From assembly GCA_013399015.1 (NCBI GenBank), contig VWZX01008936.1, positions 1,960,286 through 2,024,285 of the forward strand: 64,000 bases of DNA. The letters are read 5' to 3'. This DNA comes from Galbula dea (taxonomy: Eukaryota > Chordata > Aves > Piciformes > Galbulidae). Positions 24,801-36,610 of the stretch are shown piece after piece (the stretch's first letter is position 1; the number at the start of each line of letters is the position of its first letter). Position numbers and translations under genes: made by a program. Below the pieces are notes generated by a model, which had not been told where the DNA came from, searched no databases, and saw only the letters and a list, made by a program, of their open reading frames with translations.

Positions 24801-27800
24801 CATTTGTAACCTCCTGTTCTAGGAATAATCAAGTTAAGACATCTTTTCCGTTGCAGTGACATTGCTTACACACCACAACTTTAGTTTCTCTACATATTAT
24901 TTTTATACAAAAGAAAGAAGGCAGTGAGTGCAGCAGTGGCATACAGGCAATATAAAAGTATGCAAGAAAATGCTACATACTGTATATTTTAGTTTTTAAC
25001 GACGTGGTGAATGTGTGCTGTCTCTATGCAATATGATGCTTCACAGATCCAATTCCTTCTATCCTAATGAAAGAATGAATCAAAATATGAAACATATTTT
25101 AATAATCTCACTGATAACAGCACAAATCAATATTTCCATTCACTAAGATCAGTTATTAGCTTATAGTCACCAGAAAACTAGTCCAAAATTACAGAAGATC
25201 AAGGGAACTATAATCTATAACCATACTTTTGGGACAGAGGCAGCAGCCTTTACTCATGACAGATGTCCTGCTAAGAATGAAGAGAAGGCTCAGTTTTACT
25301 GCTGCTATTCATGTTAATAGTGCCTTTCACTCATATGGAACAGCTTACAGGGAAAGGTACTACACAACATGAAAGACACAGAGTTAAACCAGGACCTGAG
25401 TAAAAGGCAGCAGGTTCAGGCCCTTAGTCATTATATTAGCACTTTAGATTGTGTAACAGTGATATAGCTTGCTCATAGAGCATTTAATTGTACATTGTTA
25501 AATAGTCTTCTATAAAAATAGGTAAGAAAGCTCTGTAAGAAAGTATATATACTATATAAGGAGAAATCTCTCCTTAAGAAAAGCAAAAAAAGGGAAAAAT
25601 TGAATAATTACACTTTCTGTCATGAAAAACACATTAAAAACAGTTATCGTAAACGAACAGTACCGAGCACTAATGAACCTTGTGGTTTACTGGAAAGGAC
25701 AGCAAACTATCTGTAGAGTAAAAAAACATCATTGCTCTATCTCCTTTTCTGTAAATACTCCCTAATACATTCAACTGCTTAGAAATTTTCTTAAAATGTC
25801 ATAATAAGCCATTTGCAAAATTTACCATCAAAATTTATTCAAAGCCCTGCTCCTTGCCTGCACCAAGCCCTAGAGATTACATCTCAAAGCTATGATGATG
25901 CCTCTAGTTAGTTCTGTAAACTCACTCAAACTCATGCTTTGGCAATGAACCAAAAGTTACAAAGCAATCCACTTTAGACCCAAGGCATGCAGTGAATGTC
26001 CACAGAATTTGCAAAGAAATTAACTTGAAAGAATGGGCAAGACTCCTGCCCTCAGAAAAAAGGTGAGAGAAAAAGGATGACTTTAGTTACATCCCTGAAC
26101 ATCCATGAGGTATTCCTTCAGTAGTATGGTATTACTGCTTCTGCTCTCCTGAGTTGGATCCTCAGAGTCAGGTAGCTTTTGGAGGCTGTATGCCAGCTCG
26201 ACCAGTAGATTCTTTCCAAGGAAGTGAATTAAGTCTTCTTGCTACTAGCCTAGCCTTGCCTGTTTTCTGGGTATAGCTGTTTCCTGGTCTTCAATCCTAC
26301 AGAAGCAATATTACCCACTTCCTTCACTCCTAGCACGTTCCTCTGCATAAGGATCTTACTTCTGCATTATACCAGCATAAGCCTGCACAGCAAAACCTGA
26401 TCCAGCATGTATCAGACCAATTTCTTAGTTCAGTCACATCATGTTACACATGAAATATGCTTGCTAGGATTAACAGAATCATACCGTATTCAGGAAGGCA
26501 TAATACAAGCAAACACACTGGGTGCCTAAGATTTCTGCACAGTTTGCAGAAAGGAAGAAACTCTGCTTGAACTTAAGGAGGGGCAGTGTTAAGCTCTTAA
26601 GGCTAAACTAATCCATGTCACTGTAGCCAACTGGTACTCGCCCTACCCATTGTAGGCAAACAAACACCATCTATCTGCTTACATCTGTAAAATACCCTTG
26701 GTTAGAAGCCATGGAACGCCCACAGAAACCAGTGCTGCTTTGAATGTACGAACTCCCACAGTTCACACGTCACAGGTTCTCTGAGTAGGGCCCTCCAAGG
26801 ACCACAAGGCTCCAAGTGTGGAATCTGAGTCACTGTTGCCAGTGTATGAAGCCACCTCTTATTTTAATGCTCCCGCTCTCAGATGACATCATCTCTTCAT
26901 CAGTCATTGATTCACTGACAATCAAATGCTCCTGTGACTTTCCCCTCAGAAACTACCATCAGAACAGAGTAATCTGAAATTCAGCTGTGATACACTACAA
27001 AATCTGGCAGTTGAGTTAAATAGACCACAAACACAGAACAATCTTTATGGCTCATTCTAACAATAAACTTTGCTGAATACTCCATTTAAAATGATCAAGA
27101 TATTTAGGGACTACTTTAATATTTTTCATGTTAAGTTTTAAAAAAATTTCAGATGCTGAGGAAAATTTAAAAAAACCCCCAAAATAAGAGACATTAATTA
27201 AATAAAAAGTTTTAGTAGCTTAAATTTGGAGTTTTCTTACCTCCATTCATTATTGAAATCACATTTGATTGTATTGCAGGTGCCATGTTGCACCACTGCT
27301 CTAACTACTTATCCTATTGCATTTCACACTTCCAGGGTCAGGTCTACTCTCTCACTGATGCCCATGGGTTCCTCTCATTAATGTTAATGGCAGGCAGGCA
27401 TGCACATCAGCAGCAGAATTAAATGGATGTTTAGCTGTTACAGAGAATTCAGTTCAGAAGGAAGTCAGCTTGCCTTACAAGTGACAAGCCATAATTTTAA
27501 AGACTCCTCTTTTTTTTTTTTTTTCCTCCCCTCCAGGAAAAGTGTGATGAATAAGTAAAAGGGCTCAATACAACTCAGTTAAATGAAAACACATTCTGCT
27601 GTTAGTTTCAAGTTGGAAGAGCTCAAGCCAAAAAGCTTCTCCTCAAACCGCATTCTCTGATTTTACTGCAGACTTTTTGTTAGGACTTGTATGTGTAAGA
27701 GCAATCTATATTCAAATCCTACAACAAATGTCTCCTTCGAAGAAAAAACAAACTTTAATTCTGCTTCAGTATATTAAAACTAATGGCTTGCATTCCAGAA

Positions 27801-30161
27801 ATCTTAGGGAGTTGGCCAGCTCACAGAAATTTTGCACCAGTACCTTACTGTAAGAGGTGCAGTGTGTCCTTGATTTCTAAGGTCCAGTGACTGCCACAGA
27901 CAGCTTCTCAGGGTGCTGGGGAGTTTGCAGGAGCAAGACAGTAGGGAGAAAAGTGAATAGATCAGTAACACAAATGCAAATTTTAGACAACAAAGCAATT
28001 GCTCCAAAGGTGAGAAAAATGGGAAGGTCCTGATGCTGGCACTGCATCTGCCATCAGAAATGCCTGCAGAAATTTACAGGTGAAAACATCTCCTACAGTA
28101 AATGCTATGAAATCTGTTTTCAGCTCAAGTACTTTCTTAATTGACAAACAATGTTCAGCTCCAAAAAGAGCACACACATTCATTCACCACATACCAAAAT
28201 CTAATTATTAATGAGGTTAGAGGATTTTAATTTGATTTAGAAATGATGTCATGTTTCTCCAGTAGCAGAACATACACCTTGCCTAACTTCTGCCTTTGCA
28301 GTCAGATCTCGCAGTGTGGTTACAACATGGATGTCTTAAGTCCTGAGCATGAGGCAGCAACATGGGGATCAAGCTTTGAATCTTACCAGCACTATCAGAC
28401 TCCTTCCCTGGCTGAACGGGGAACAGAAGCACGGCTCTGCTGACTTCTTGTCTCCACTTATGTGGGAGACAGTGATGATCTGCAGATGCTGTACAATCTC
28501 TCATCCTTCTGTGCAGTGATTCCGTGCTTGCCTGTACTGCCTTTCACGATCTTGCCCTTACCACAGAAAGAAATTAACCAACTTTTTCATGTTTATAACA
28601 CTTTAAGATGACATATGTGAAAAGTTCTAAATATTAAACCAAATAAACATGAGGAAAGGATGCAAAATCTCAAGAACAGAATTTGTAAGAATGTCACTGT
28701 TCTACAATTACTTAAGGCTACACTGATAGGAAAGAGATTCAATTCAAGAACTGTAATCTCTACGTGGTATATTGGCACACAGAAAAGTAATTAATTTGAT
28801 AAACTCTTCCAAGTACTTATTGTACTTTTGAATAAAGGTAAACACAAAAAGCTAGGAAAAAAAGCACAGAGAACTCCTAAGGAAAACACAAATGCCTCTA
28901 ATTTGCTTCTGATGCTTTGTTCTTTAGAAATTCTGTTCCATACTTAAGACCTAACTGGATGCACAAAACCACACTATACGTATAAGCCCTTATGTAGCAT
29001 TTAAGAAAAACAATATCTAAAGGTAGATTTCAAATACAGAAGTGTCGGTTTGCATACAGCAATAAGAAAAGATTACAAGCAAGTCTTAAGAATGTGATCT
29101 AGGAAGAAAAACCAACATGACAGCTATTGATACTGTAATTCGTCAAAACCCCAAGGTGAAACCTATTATTTGGTTTTGCATGGCAAATCCATCTTCTACT
29201 GCCTCAAAATTAAACATTCATTTCCACTCTTTATACATTCAGTTCCCAGCCTTTGTACAGTATAAATTAATCCAAGTAAGCCAAAGATCCCTTTCTGAAG
29301 CACAGACTGGATCTGGATACCCTGGGAAAAGTCACATCATCTAGAGAGATTCCTCTTCCAAATGTGCCAAACAGAGACTACTACAAATTTCTGCTGTGTC
29401 TAAATTAAGATTTCAGTGTCTTAGAAATCTGAATGGTTGGATGTAAAACTGAAGCAATTCAACCTACAAAGAGAAACCCAAGTCATGACAGATTAGTTTA
29501 GTTTGGTTCTGTAAGGTTATTTGCTGCACCTTCCAAACTGATGTCTTCATTTGTTCACAGATGATAAGTATATTCTCCAATGGAATTAATTTGTTCAGTT
29601 CTTGCTGTTATATACTGTACATTATTTTATAAAGCAAAATACGTACAAAGAGACAACTGTCAAGAGACAACTTTCAGCTTTAGGAAAGAGCGTCCAAATA
29701 TCCACGAACAGAATGAGTAAAAACACTTCCACAACCATTGAAAAATTGGTTTTGAACAGCTTTTAAGTCAGACTTTCTATTAAATGGAAAGCTGAAAGGA
29801 CTGGGAAAATCTGAGCATTTTCCCTATGCATATAAAACTAATGTTGATTTTTTTATTAAATTCTACACTCAACATACTATTTAATGAACTGAGGAACAAA
29901 AAGGACTGAGAGAACTTGTCTGGTATTACTGTAAGACCATTCCTGTTTAGAGAAAGCCTTTGCATTTTTTGTATTTAGCAAAGAAGCTTCTGTAAATGAA
30001 GCACAATCCTGGGGGGAGGGAGGTATGTATTACTGTTTTAAATCTTTACATCAATAAAAACTGAAGGCCTGTCTTCCCCTCAAAAGGCACCAAATAAAAC
30101 AAGAAGTGGAATTAATGGAATTGTTAATTAGTATGAGAACTTGAGAATGATGTGAAATAAC

Positions 30162-30167
30162 TTTATT
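30162..30167 (-). terminator. candidate poly(A) signal for SYT14
   Basis: A minus-strand AATAAA lies about 1.7 kb past the SYT14 stop codon. Another is present near 29850. Nothing in the sequence decides which, if either, is used. Confidence 0.18.
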
Positions 30168-31849
30168 ATAGCCTACTCACTGTCTCCAGTCTCACTGTAC
30201 TTGACTGTCTGTATACCCTAAAGCTAGGATCACTCAAAGGTAATATAAAGAAATTCAAGAGAAAAACATTTGTTGTAATAAGAACGCTCTAGGCTACCAC
30301 TAATTCTCTCAACAATATCCAAAACTTTGCCCTTCTACTTACCAAGTGCTACAGCAGTTAGTGAGGTTCCATATTAGTAAGACATCATTATCATTTATAA
30401 GAAAACAAAATTGCTTTCTTTCCATACAGCAACAATTAAAAGAAACCAAAGCATCTTTGCTTTTTGCAAAAGCATCTTTGTATTGGGAAGCTTCTTCTAG
30501 ATATTACTCAATCCACAGTTTTAGCAAAAGTTAGAGTATTTGAGACAAACAGGAACCTCAGAAGCACTGATATTTCCCTAATTTCAGCAGAAGTCATGAG
30601 AGTTTATCTGATGGAAAACTTTCTTGTGGTTCTGCAGCTTCTCAACTGTATTGTTAGAAAGCCGTGTTTCGCAACTTGAACATAAGCAAAGCAAACTTCT
30701 GTTTAGGTTGTGAACATCATTCAATTGCTGGAAAATCACTAGAAAAACAACTTAGTGATGCTCTCTTCTCCAAGAAGAAAGGTAAAAACTCCTGGTCCGC
30801 TCTCTACTTCCAACAAACAGAATACAGTAATTCTAAAACAGCTCAGAAGAGACTCAAATGGTATCTATTTCAACCAAAGCCATATATTTCTCATTCAGAG
30901 TAGTTCCACTACTGCCACTCCCTTCACAGTCTTTCAACTTAACTTCCAACTTCTGACATTTTAAAGAAATTTGTATCAATTTGTTTAATGAAAATATATT
31001 TTAGTAAAGTCGTGCTCTATGAGTTTCCTACATTGGAATACATGAATACAGGAAGTGCTTTCAACAGAAAGTTACATTGTTTTACAGTACAACCTGTCTA
31101 AGGAGATTTGGAAGGGACCAAACTAATGATCTGGTCTCTTTGGATTAGGCAGAAGTACAGGCAAGAGGGAAAAACCCAATTTATGCCATATTTAGAGCTC
31201 GTTCCTGTCACAGATAGAAGAAACATTAATTTGATGTCAAAGTTCACCTGATGCCCAAATGCTAGTTTTTTTCCAAACCAATTGCATATCAAAAAAGAAA
31301 ACTTACTCATACTAAGCTCCTGGAAAGAACTTCAGTATAAAAGAAAAGTGTATTCACACATTTGCTGTCCTACTAAGTGTTCGCCACTGGTGGGTTGGGT
31401 TTTTTTCTTTTGATCTACAGATCATTCATTTTTTCTCAAAGTGCAAATTATTGACCTTTAATCTGAATGCAGGCAGGTCAGAAGCTACATTATTAGAGCA
31501 ATACAAAAGTACACAAGGAGGAGCTTACATTAAGTTGGAGAACCTTACATAAAACGTTTCTGAATTGTAAACCACAAAACGAACCCAAACAAATACAGCA
31601 TCAGGTGGATGGGGGAGGGATGCCTAACGTACAGCAAGGCTTCTCTGATACCAGGGAAGTGTCTGACACTAAGTGAAGATTATATATTAAATCCCACCAT
31701 TTTGCATGTTGTGCATTCTTTACGATGGAATGTTGACCTCAATTTCCATTTTTCACTTCCACAACAAATCTGTTGTCTGTGGCTGGGGATGATCATCTTC
31801 TTGAGAGACTAAACTCCCTTAAAACCGTGACTGTACTTGGTATCATCCA

Positions 31850-32163
31850 TTACGATTCTAGTAAAGTATGCCATCTACATACTTGCTGTCCTTTAGATTC
31901 TTTCATTTCAGTCCAGTGATTAAGTTCATCTTCTCCTGAACTGTTGAGACCTAAGGAAATCCACCCTATCATCTCTTTTCGTTTCATGCTGCGCTTATTA
32001 TATACAGACAGTATGAGTGTCACATCTGAAAGCTGAAACAGTGCCACTTGAAAAACGAAGGTTTCTTTATACACTGGGTTTGGCTGTCCTCGGCGGATTG
32101 AAGTTTTGCATTTGGACATCTCCTGCCCCATCGAGTTCAGCAGTGTTAACTTAACATATGTAT
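31850..32163 (-). CDS. SYT14: SYT14 last coding exon (C2B domain end and stop)
   Basis: This is the terminal coding exon of synaptotagmin-14. The acceptor TTTTGTAG has its AG at 32165-32164. The first two bases complete an AAT (Asn) codon with the A from the previous exon, giving RPP-NTYVKLTLLNSMGQEMSK across the junction. The exon encodes most of C2B: TYVKLTLL, the basic KCKTSIRRGQPNPVYKETF strand, VTLILSVYNKRSMKRKEMIG and the carboxy end NHWTEMKESKGQQVCRWHTL, then LES and TAA (31852-31850). In ordinary synaptotagmins loop 1 has a calcium-binding SDPYVK; here the equivalent reads PNTYVK, so the aspartate is missing. That fits the calcium-independent class formed by SYT14 and SYT16. SYT14 is thought to act in membrane trafficking through C2-mediated interactions. 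The WHXL-like motif (WHTL) at the end is typical of synaptotagmin C2B. Confidence 0.95.
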
Positions 32164-35100
32164 CTACAAAATAAACCATATTTTGTGATGTCAGATATCT
32201 TTGAACAAAAGTTTTTGAGAATAAGACATTTACAAGATAGAAGGATATGGTGTATACCAGGCTGACTGAACACAGCTTAGTTTAGACACATGGGAAAATG
32301 ACAAGTGAGCAAAATATTACAAACATACTAACAAATTAACTAGCTTCAGAGTAATGTAAATGGGTTAAGTTAAAGGTATACCTCATCATCCTCTTCCCAT
32401 CAACCCCCCTTTATTTCTCATAAAGAAACTTAAATTGCATTAACACTTAGCAAGCTCCAACTAGCCACATCACTGTAAAGCATACCATTGAATTTTCAGA
32501 AAATAAGAATAAACAGAGTGGAATGAAGGCAACTAATGAAGAGGGGGGAAAAAAAAAGTTGCTATGCAGTGACAATATAAAACCAGCCAGGATGATATGC
32601 TTAAGAATAATCTCTGCATGGATGTTGTTCTCACTTTGGCCTTTTCCATTTTATTTATTTTAAAGACTAAAATGTAGCAAAGTGCATTCAAAGGTGGAAG
32701 TTTACACAATACAAAAACCCCTATTAATTCCTAGATTCATGGAGAAATACATTTAATATACCCTTAGAAGCAAGTTTTTGCTGAGCTCAGGAAGGCTGTT
32801 TAAAACAGAGCTTGTACATTAAGAAGCTGATGCAAGTACATGTGGTTAGCACACACTGAGTGTTAGTATAACCCCTTATTTTTATTTGGTATAATCCCTT
32901 ATTAATAAAGCTCTATTTTCATTTGACTAGAAGCACCAAACCATGCTCCTGCAGAAGAATGTACACTTCATAAAGATAACTGATTTTAAGAAACATAACA
33001 CTGTATAAAACAATCCTATGTTTCATTCTTTATTCCCAACATATTCATGTTAATGAATAACATTATTAAAAGATTGGTGTTTATGTAAAAAGAGACACAT
33101 TAAATACTTTCTCTCTGCAGGTACACTGAAACCCCAACATCCATAATCAGAGATAAATGCAACTTTTGCATTAGAGAGTGCCACAAATAATAAACATATA
33201 CTTTTATAAACCAATATGGTAGACAGCTGTGGATAGCTTTACTGCTGGCAAGTTTTCTTTTGCATGAAAAAGACAACATCCAATTAGTTTCTACAGGAAC
33301 TCACCTCGGATTATATAAACCTGTCCACCTATCAAGTGTTTTAGACAACAGAACAGTCCGTCTGACAACAGGGGGTGGAAAGCAGTAAAAGAAATAATGA
33401 CCAGATGTCAATAGTTGGGTGAGAGAGGATCAAAGGTTAAAGTTTAAGAGGAAACACTATTCACTGGAGTGGAAGAACACAAAACCTTAGCAGCACAGAT
33501 CAGAAAAAGGATTGAACAAAAGGATTGTTGGGTAAAATTTAATGAAATGAAAATTTTGTGCAGTTTTTGTGTAATCTTTAGCAAAAATTACACCACTTAC
33601 ATAAAGGGTTATCTTAGCACTAATAGCTACTGGGTTCTAAAGCACACTCAACATAGAAAGAATCATGCAGATGATTAGGTTAGAGAAGGCTGGGTAAAAA
33701 TCGCTGCATCCTGTTTATCAAACCTTATGCTTTTTCATGCAAACTCCAGCATATTAAGAAAAACTGCACACAGTAATTATACTTCACATATTAAAAGCAA
33801 TAAAATGAAAAAATCACTGAACTAAAAACTAAGCTGATTTTTTTCCCTCAACTTCTACAGTTACAGATATTGTTTGCAATACTTTCATTCTTGAGTAGTG
33901 ATGGACTTCAGCATAAGAACGACTCTGATCTAATCTTTAAAAACAGCTGAGGGATGCCTACCATCTGAAATTCAACTATAGGACTTTATACACATGTGAA
34001 GAACTTGTTAAAATCCATGTATTTATGGATTTAATGTGTATGTGCATGCATACACGCATGTATTTAATGTGCAAAAGCTCATACCCCATTTCAACACAAT
34101 TTTTAAGACTACTAAGAAGAACCTTAGATGAAATATTAATGGTCACGCAGAGAAACAGAGACATGTTCTAACATCAAATATTATTGCCTGCAGGACTTGT
34201 CCTATCTGCCTGTACTCAGTTGCTAAATGAGTTTATGTAATGTATAAATATGCAGCATTAGAGTATACACTACCAAGAAGCGCAAACGTAGGAGTCAATC
34301 CATACTTGCTGTCAAAGCATTTCACGAAAACTGAATAGGTTCTCAAGCCCTAGACTACAGAAGGGATTGCGTGTGGGAAAGAATAATTGCTTCCATTTCT
34401 ATCACAGTTTCTTAAGTCTTGAATGTAAGCTGACCTATACATGTACTTTGCAGTATTTCAAGCTTTTGGCCCACGGATAGTCTAAACGACAAATCTGATC
34501 AGAGCATTTAATCATCACCATCCCCATGGGCCTTAGTTTTCATTTTGTGGAAATGATGGCACAGAGAGAGGCTGGCATGTGTCCACAATATACTTGATAG
34601 GGAGTTTGGAAATCACAGTGGCCAAATGGTACACCTGGGTTCAGGAGTTTACAAGAAGCTGTTACCAATGCTGGGGGCTGGGGAGATGGCACAAAACAGC
34701 CCACAGAGAAATTAGGATTCCACAATATACTATGCAAGCTCAGCAGAACCAGGAAGTGCATTTGTTTCTAGATTTCTAGAAACATTGAAACTGCAAAGCC
34801 ACATTTGCCTAAACAGAACTGGACTACTATTGTGAGTATCAAAACTTCCCTCTATCCTTCACAGTGGATGACAAAAGGTTAACACACTGGATCTTCCCTC
34901 CAAAATGTCTAACAGAACATGGTATCACAGGGCTATGTGCCATGTTCTATGTTGCCTTCTCGCAACTGGAAGCAGTTTTTGACCGCAGTGACACACACAA
35001 GTGTTAGCTAGAGAGTTTGGGCCCAGAGAGCACATTATGGGAATTAACATACCAGGTTATGAACATATCTGTCTTCAAAACAAGTACTCAATACTCATCT

Positions 35101-36420
35101 AACTAGCATATTCTAAATATTAAGAAAAACTTGGCTTTCTCTGTAGATTTCAGAAAGATAAGCATAAGCCACCTGCTGTTTCTGCTTTAAGGGAACACAT
35201 GGTCCCTTATCCCCAGGTCTCTCTCATTCATTCCTTCCCCCGCCCCAGTGTCATTTCGCCTTCTTGTCTTCCCCCATTTATTTCTATGCTTTGTTTCCAA
35301 ATAAGTGACTCTACAGCAGCTACTTAATTATATAAAGTATTAGAGACTCTTCTTTTGCCTTCCTTCTCTGGCCATGTTTAACAAGAAAAGTATAGGGAAA
35401 GCAAAGCAGAGTAAGGCTGAGCCAAATGTAATTAACAAATAGAATAAAACATGGGTCAAGAAAGAAAGAGGAAAGCATCAGTCTCAAATTGTTTGGCTTA
35501 CTTCCTAAACTCTGAAGACAAAGTGAGATGTGTCAATCACTTATAAAATGTTGGCAGCCTGCTACATAATGTAGTAGTGCCAGATAATCTACTAATGCCA
35601 TACAAATTTGAGGATTAAGAACCAGAAAGAGAGGCTAAAACATGAGCCTCCAGAAAAAATCAAGAGGAAAAGGTAGTTATGTCCAGCTACAGACTCACCA
35701 TCTAAAAACCAACAAAAAATAATCTTGAAAAAAAATTCATTACTGAACTTTCTTAAACTGTATCAAATAATTAGAGACAATATAAACATTTGGTATGTGT
35801 GACATTCCATCTGTCTCCAATTTAGAACTATATAAAGTTCACAGATATTTCAGACATGTATTTTTGAACAAATGCTTCAATGCACAGTTCAAGTCCTTTC
35901 TGATGGTGAACATTCCTTCTGCACAGTAAATACACCAAAGGTCTCTTATTTGTCTCTCTGTTGTCTTCACTGACATTCCCTGTGTATATTACTACCACAT
36001 ATACACAGGCACATAAGCAATTAAAGAGTGCAGTATCAACCCCTCTAGGAACAGCAATAACTGTTCAGAGTGTTTATATTAATATTGGCTGTCATGTACT
36101 TTCTCTTTAAACACTAATTTTTTATTCTTGGCCTATGAAGTGCGGCATTAGTAATTTAGCAATTTATCATGATGATGAAGGTAATTTATTAGTCAGTCAT
36201 CACGTAAAATTAAAACAGTCTTGTCAACTTACAATTAATATTTTGAATTTTAGATTTCTGCTATTTCTCAACTGACTAGAAATATAAACCATGAAACAGA
36301 TTAGTTGATGATTGCAGCATTTCATTTTGATTGGGTATGACTAAATGATAGGATTGAAGTCCTTGCTACCAGAAGCCCCACCAGTACAGAAGCATTACGA
36401 GGAAAAAGACTTTCACTCAC
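32164..36420 (-). other. SYT14: SYT14 intron within the C2B domain
   Basis: The donor is CCCA/GTGAGT (GT at 36420-36419) and the acceptor ends at 32164. This intron interrupts the C2B coding sequence in phase 1. No extra exon or repeat was recognised. There is an AT-rich, TAAT-dense stretch at about 36120-36210. Confidence 0.85.
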
Positions 36421-36610
36421 TGGGTGGTCTGTTCGCTGCCAAGTTTTTGAAGTGGCTGCCTTTTATCACTTCTGCTGATAATCTTCCAGTGGTAGCATTA
36501 TAAAGGAGGCCAACAAGAATTTCTGGAGCTGAGCCATGTACCAGAGAGTGACAAGAGGAGGTACTTTCACTGCAGGACACTTCTGACATGCTCATTTGAG
36601 AGCCACAACC
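36421..36610 (-). CDS. SYT14: SYT14 coding exon (C2A-C2B linker and start of C2B)
   Basis: This 190-nt exon starts in phase 0 after TTTTATAG (AG at 36612-36611) and ends in phase 1 before GTGAGT. It encodes the serine-rich linker GCGSQMSMSEVSCSESTSSC, then HSLVHGSA, and the first C2B strands PEILVGLLYNATTGRLSAEV, IKGSHFKNLAANRPP. The last part is highly characteristic of SYT14. In C2B loop 1 (KGSHFKNLA) the calcium-ligand aspartate of classical synaptotagmins is not present. The linker has many Ser residues and could be phosphorylated, which is an inference only. Confidence 0.95.

Larger units (their letters stand above)
6301..31849. other. Intergenic region between SERTAD4 promoter and SYT14 stop
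   Basis: About 25.5 kb lies upstream of SERTAD4 and downstream of SYT14. The right-hand end should contain the SYT14 3' UTR. I found no ORF with recognisable homology, no spliced coding pattern and no tRNA- or rRNA-like sequence. Minus-strand open frames of about 110 codons at 10149-10490, 10739-11071 and 13849-14175 look like chance frames in non-coding DNA. Content recognised: a GGAA-rich microsatellite (7176-7236), a MIR-like remnant (7874-7980), a (TG)21 tract (11762-11803), short imperfect tandem duplications and scattered poly(T) runs (for example 23321-23334 and 27510-27524). Confidence 0.7.

Noticed and set aside
30449..30482. AAAGCATCTTTG repeated 20 nt apart
   Set aside because: A short direct repeat, probably chance or simple slippage, with no sign of a transposon target-site duplication.
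31095..31150. TTGGAAGGGACC block resembling a minus-strand CR1 tail
   Set aside because: Only about 30 nt match, with no flanking CR1 sequence. Too short to call.
34525..34600. ATTTTGTGGAAATGATGGCA-type block resembling MIR
   Set aside because: Only one MIR-like block was found, without the downstream GTCACACAG part.
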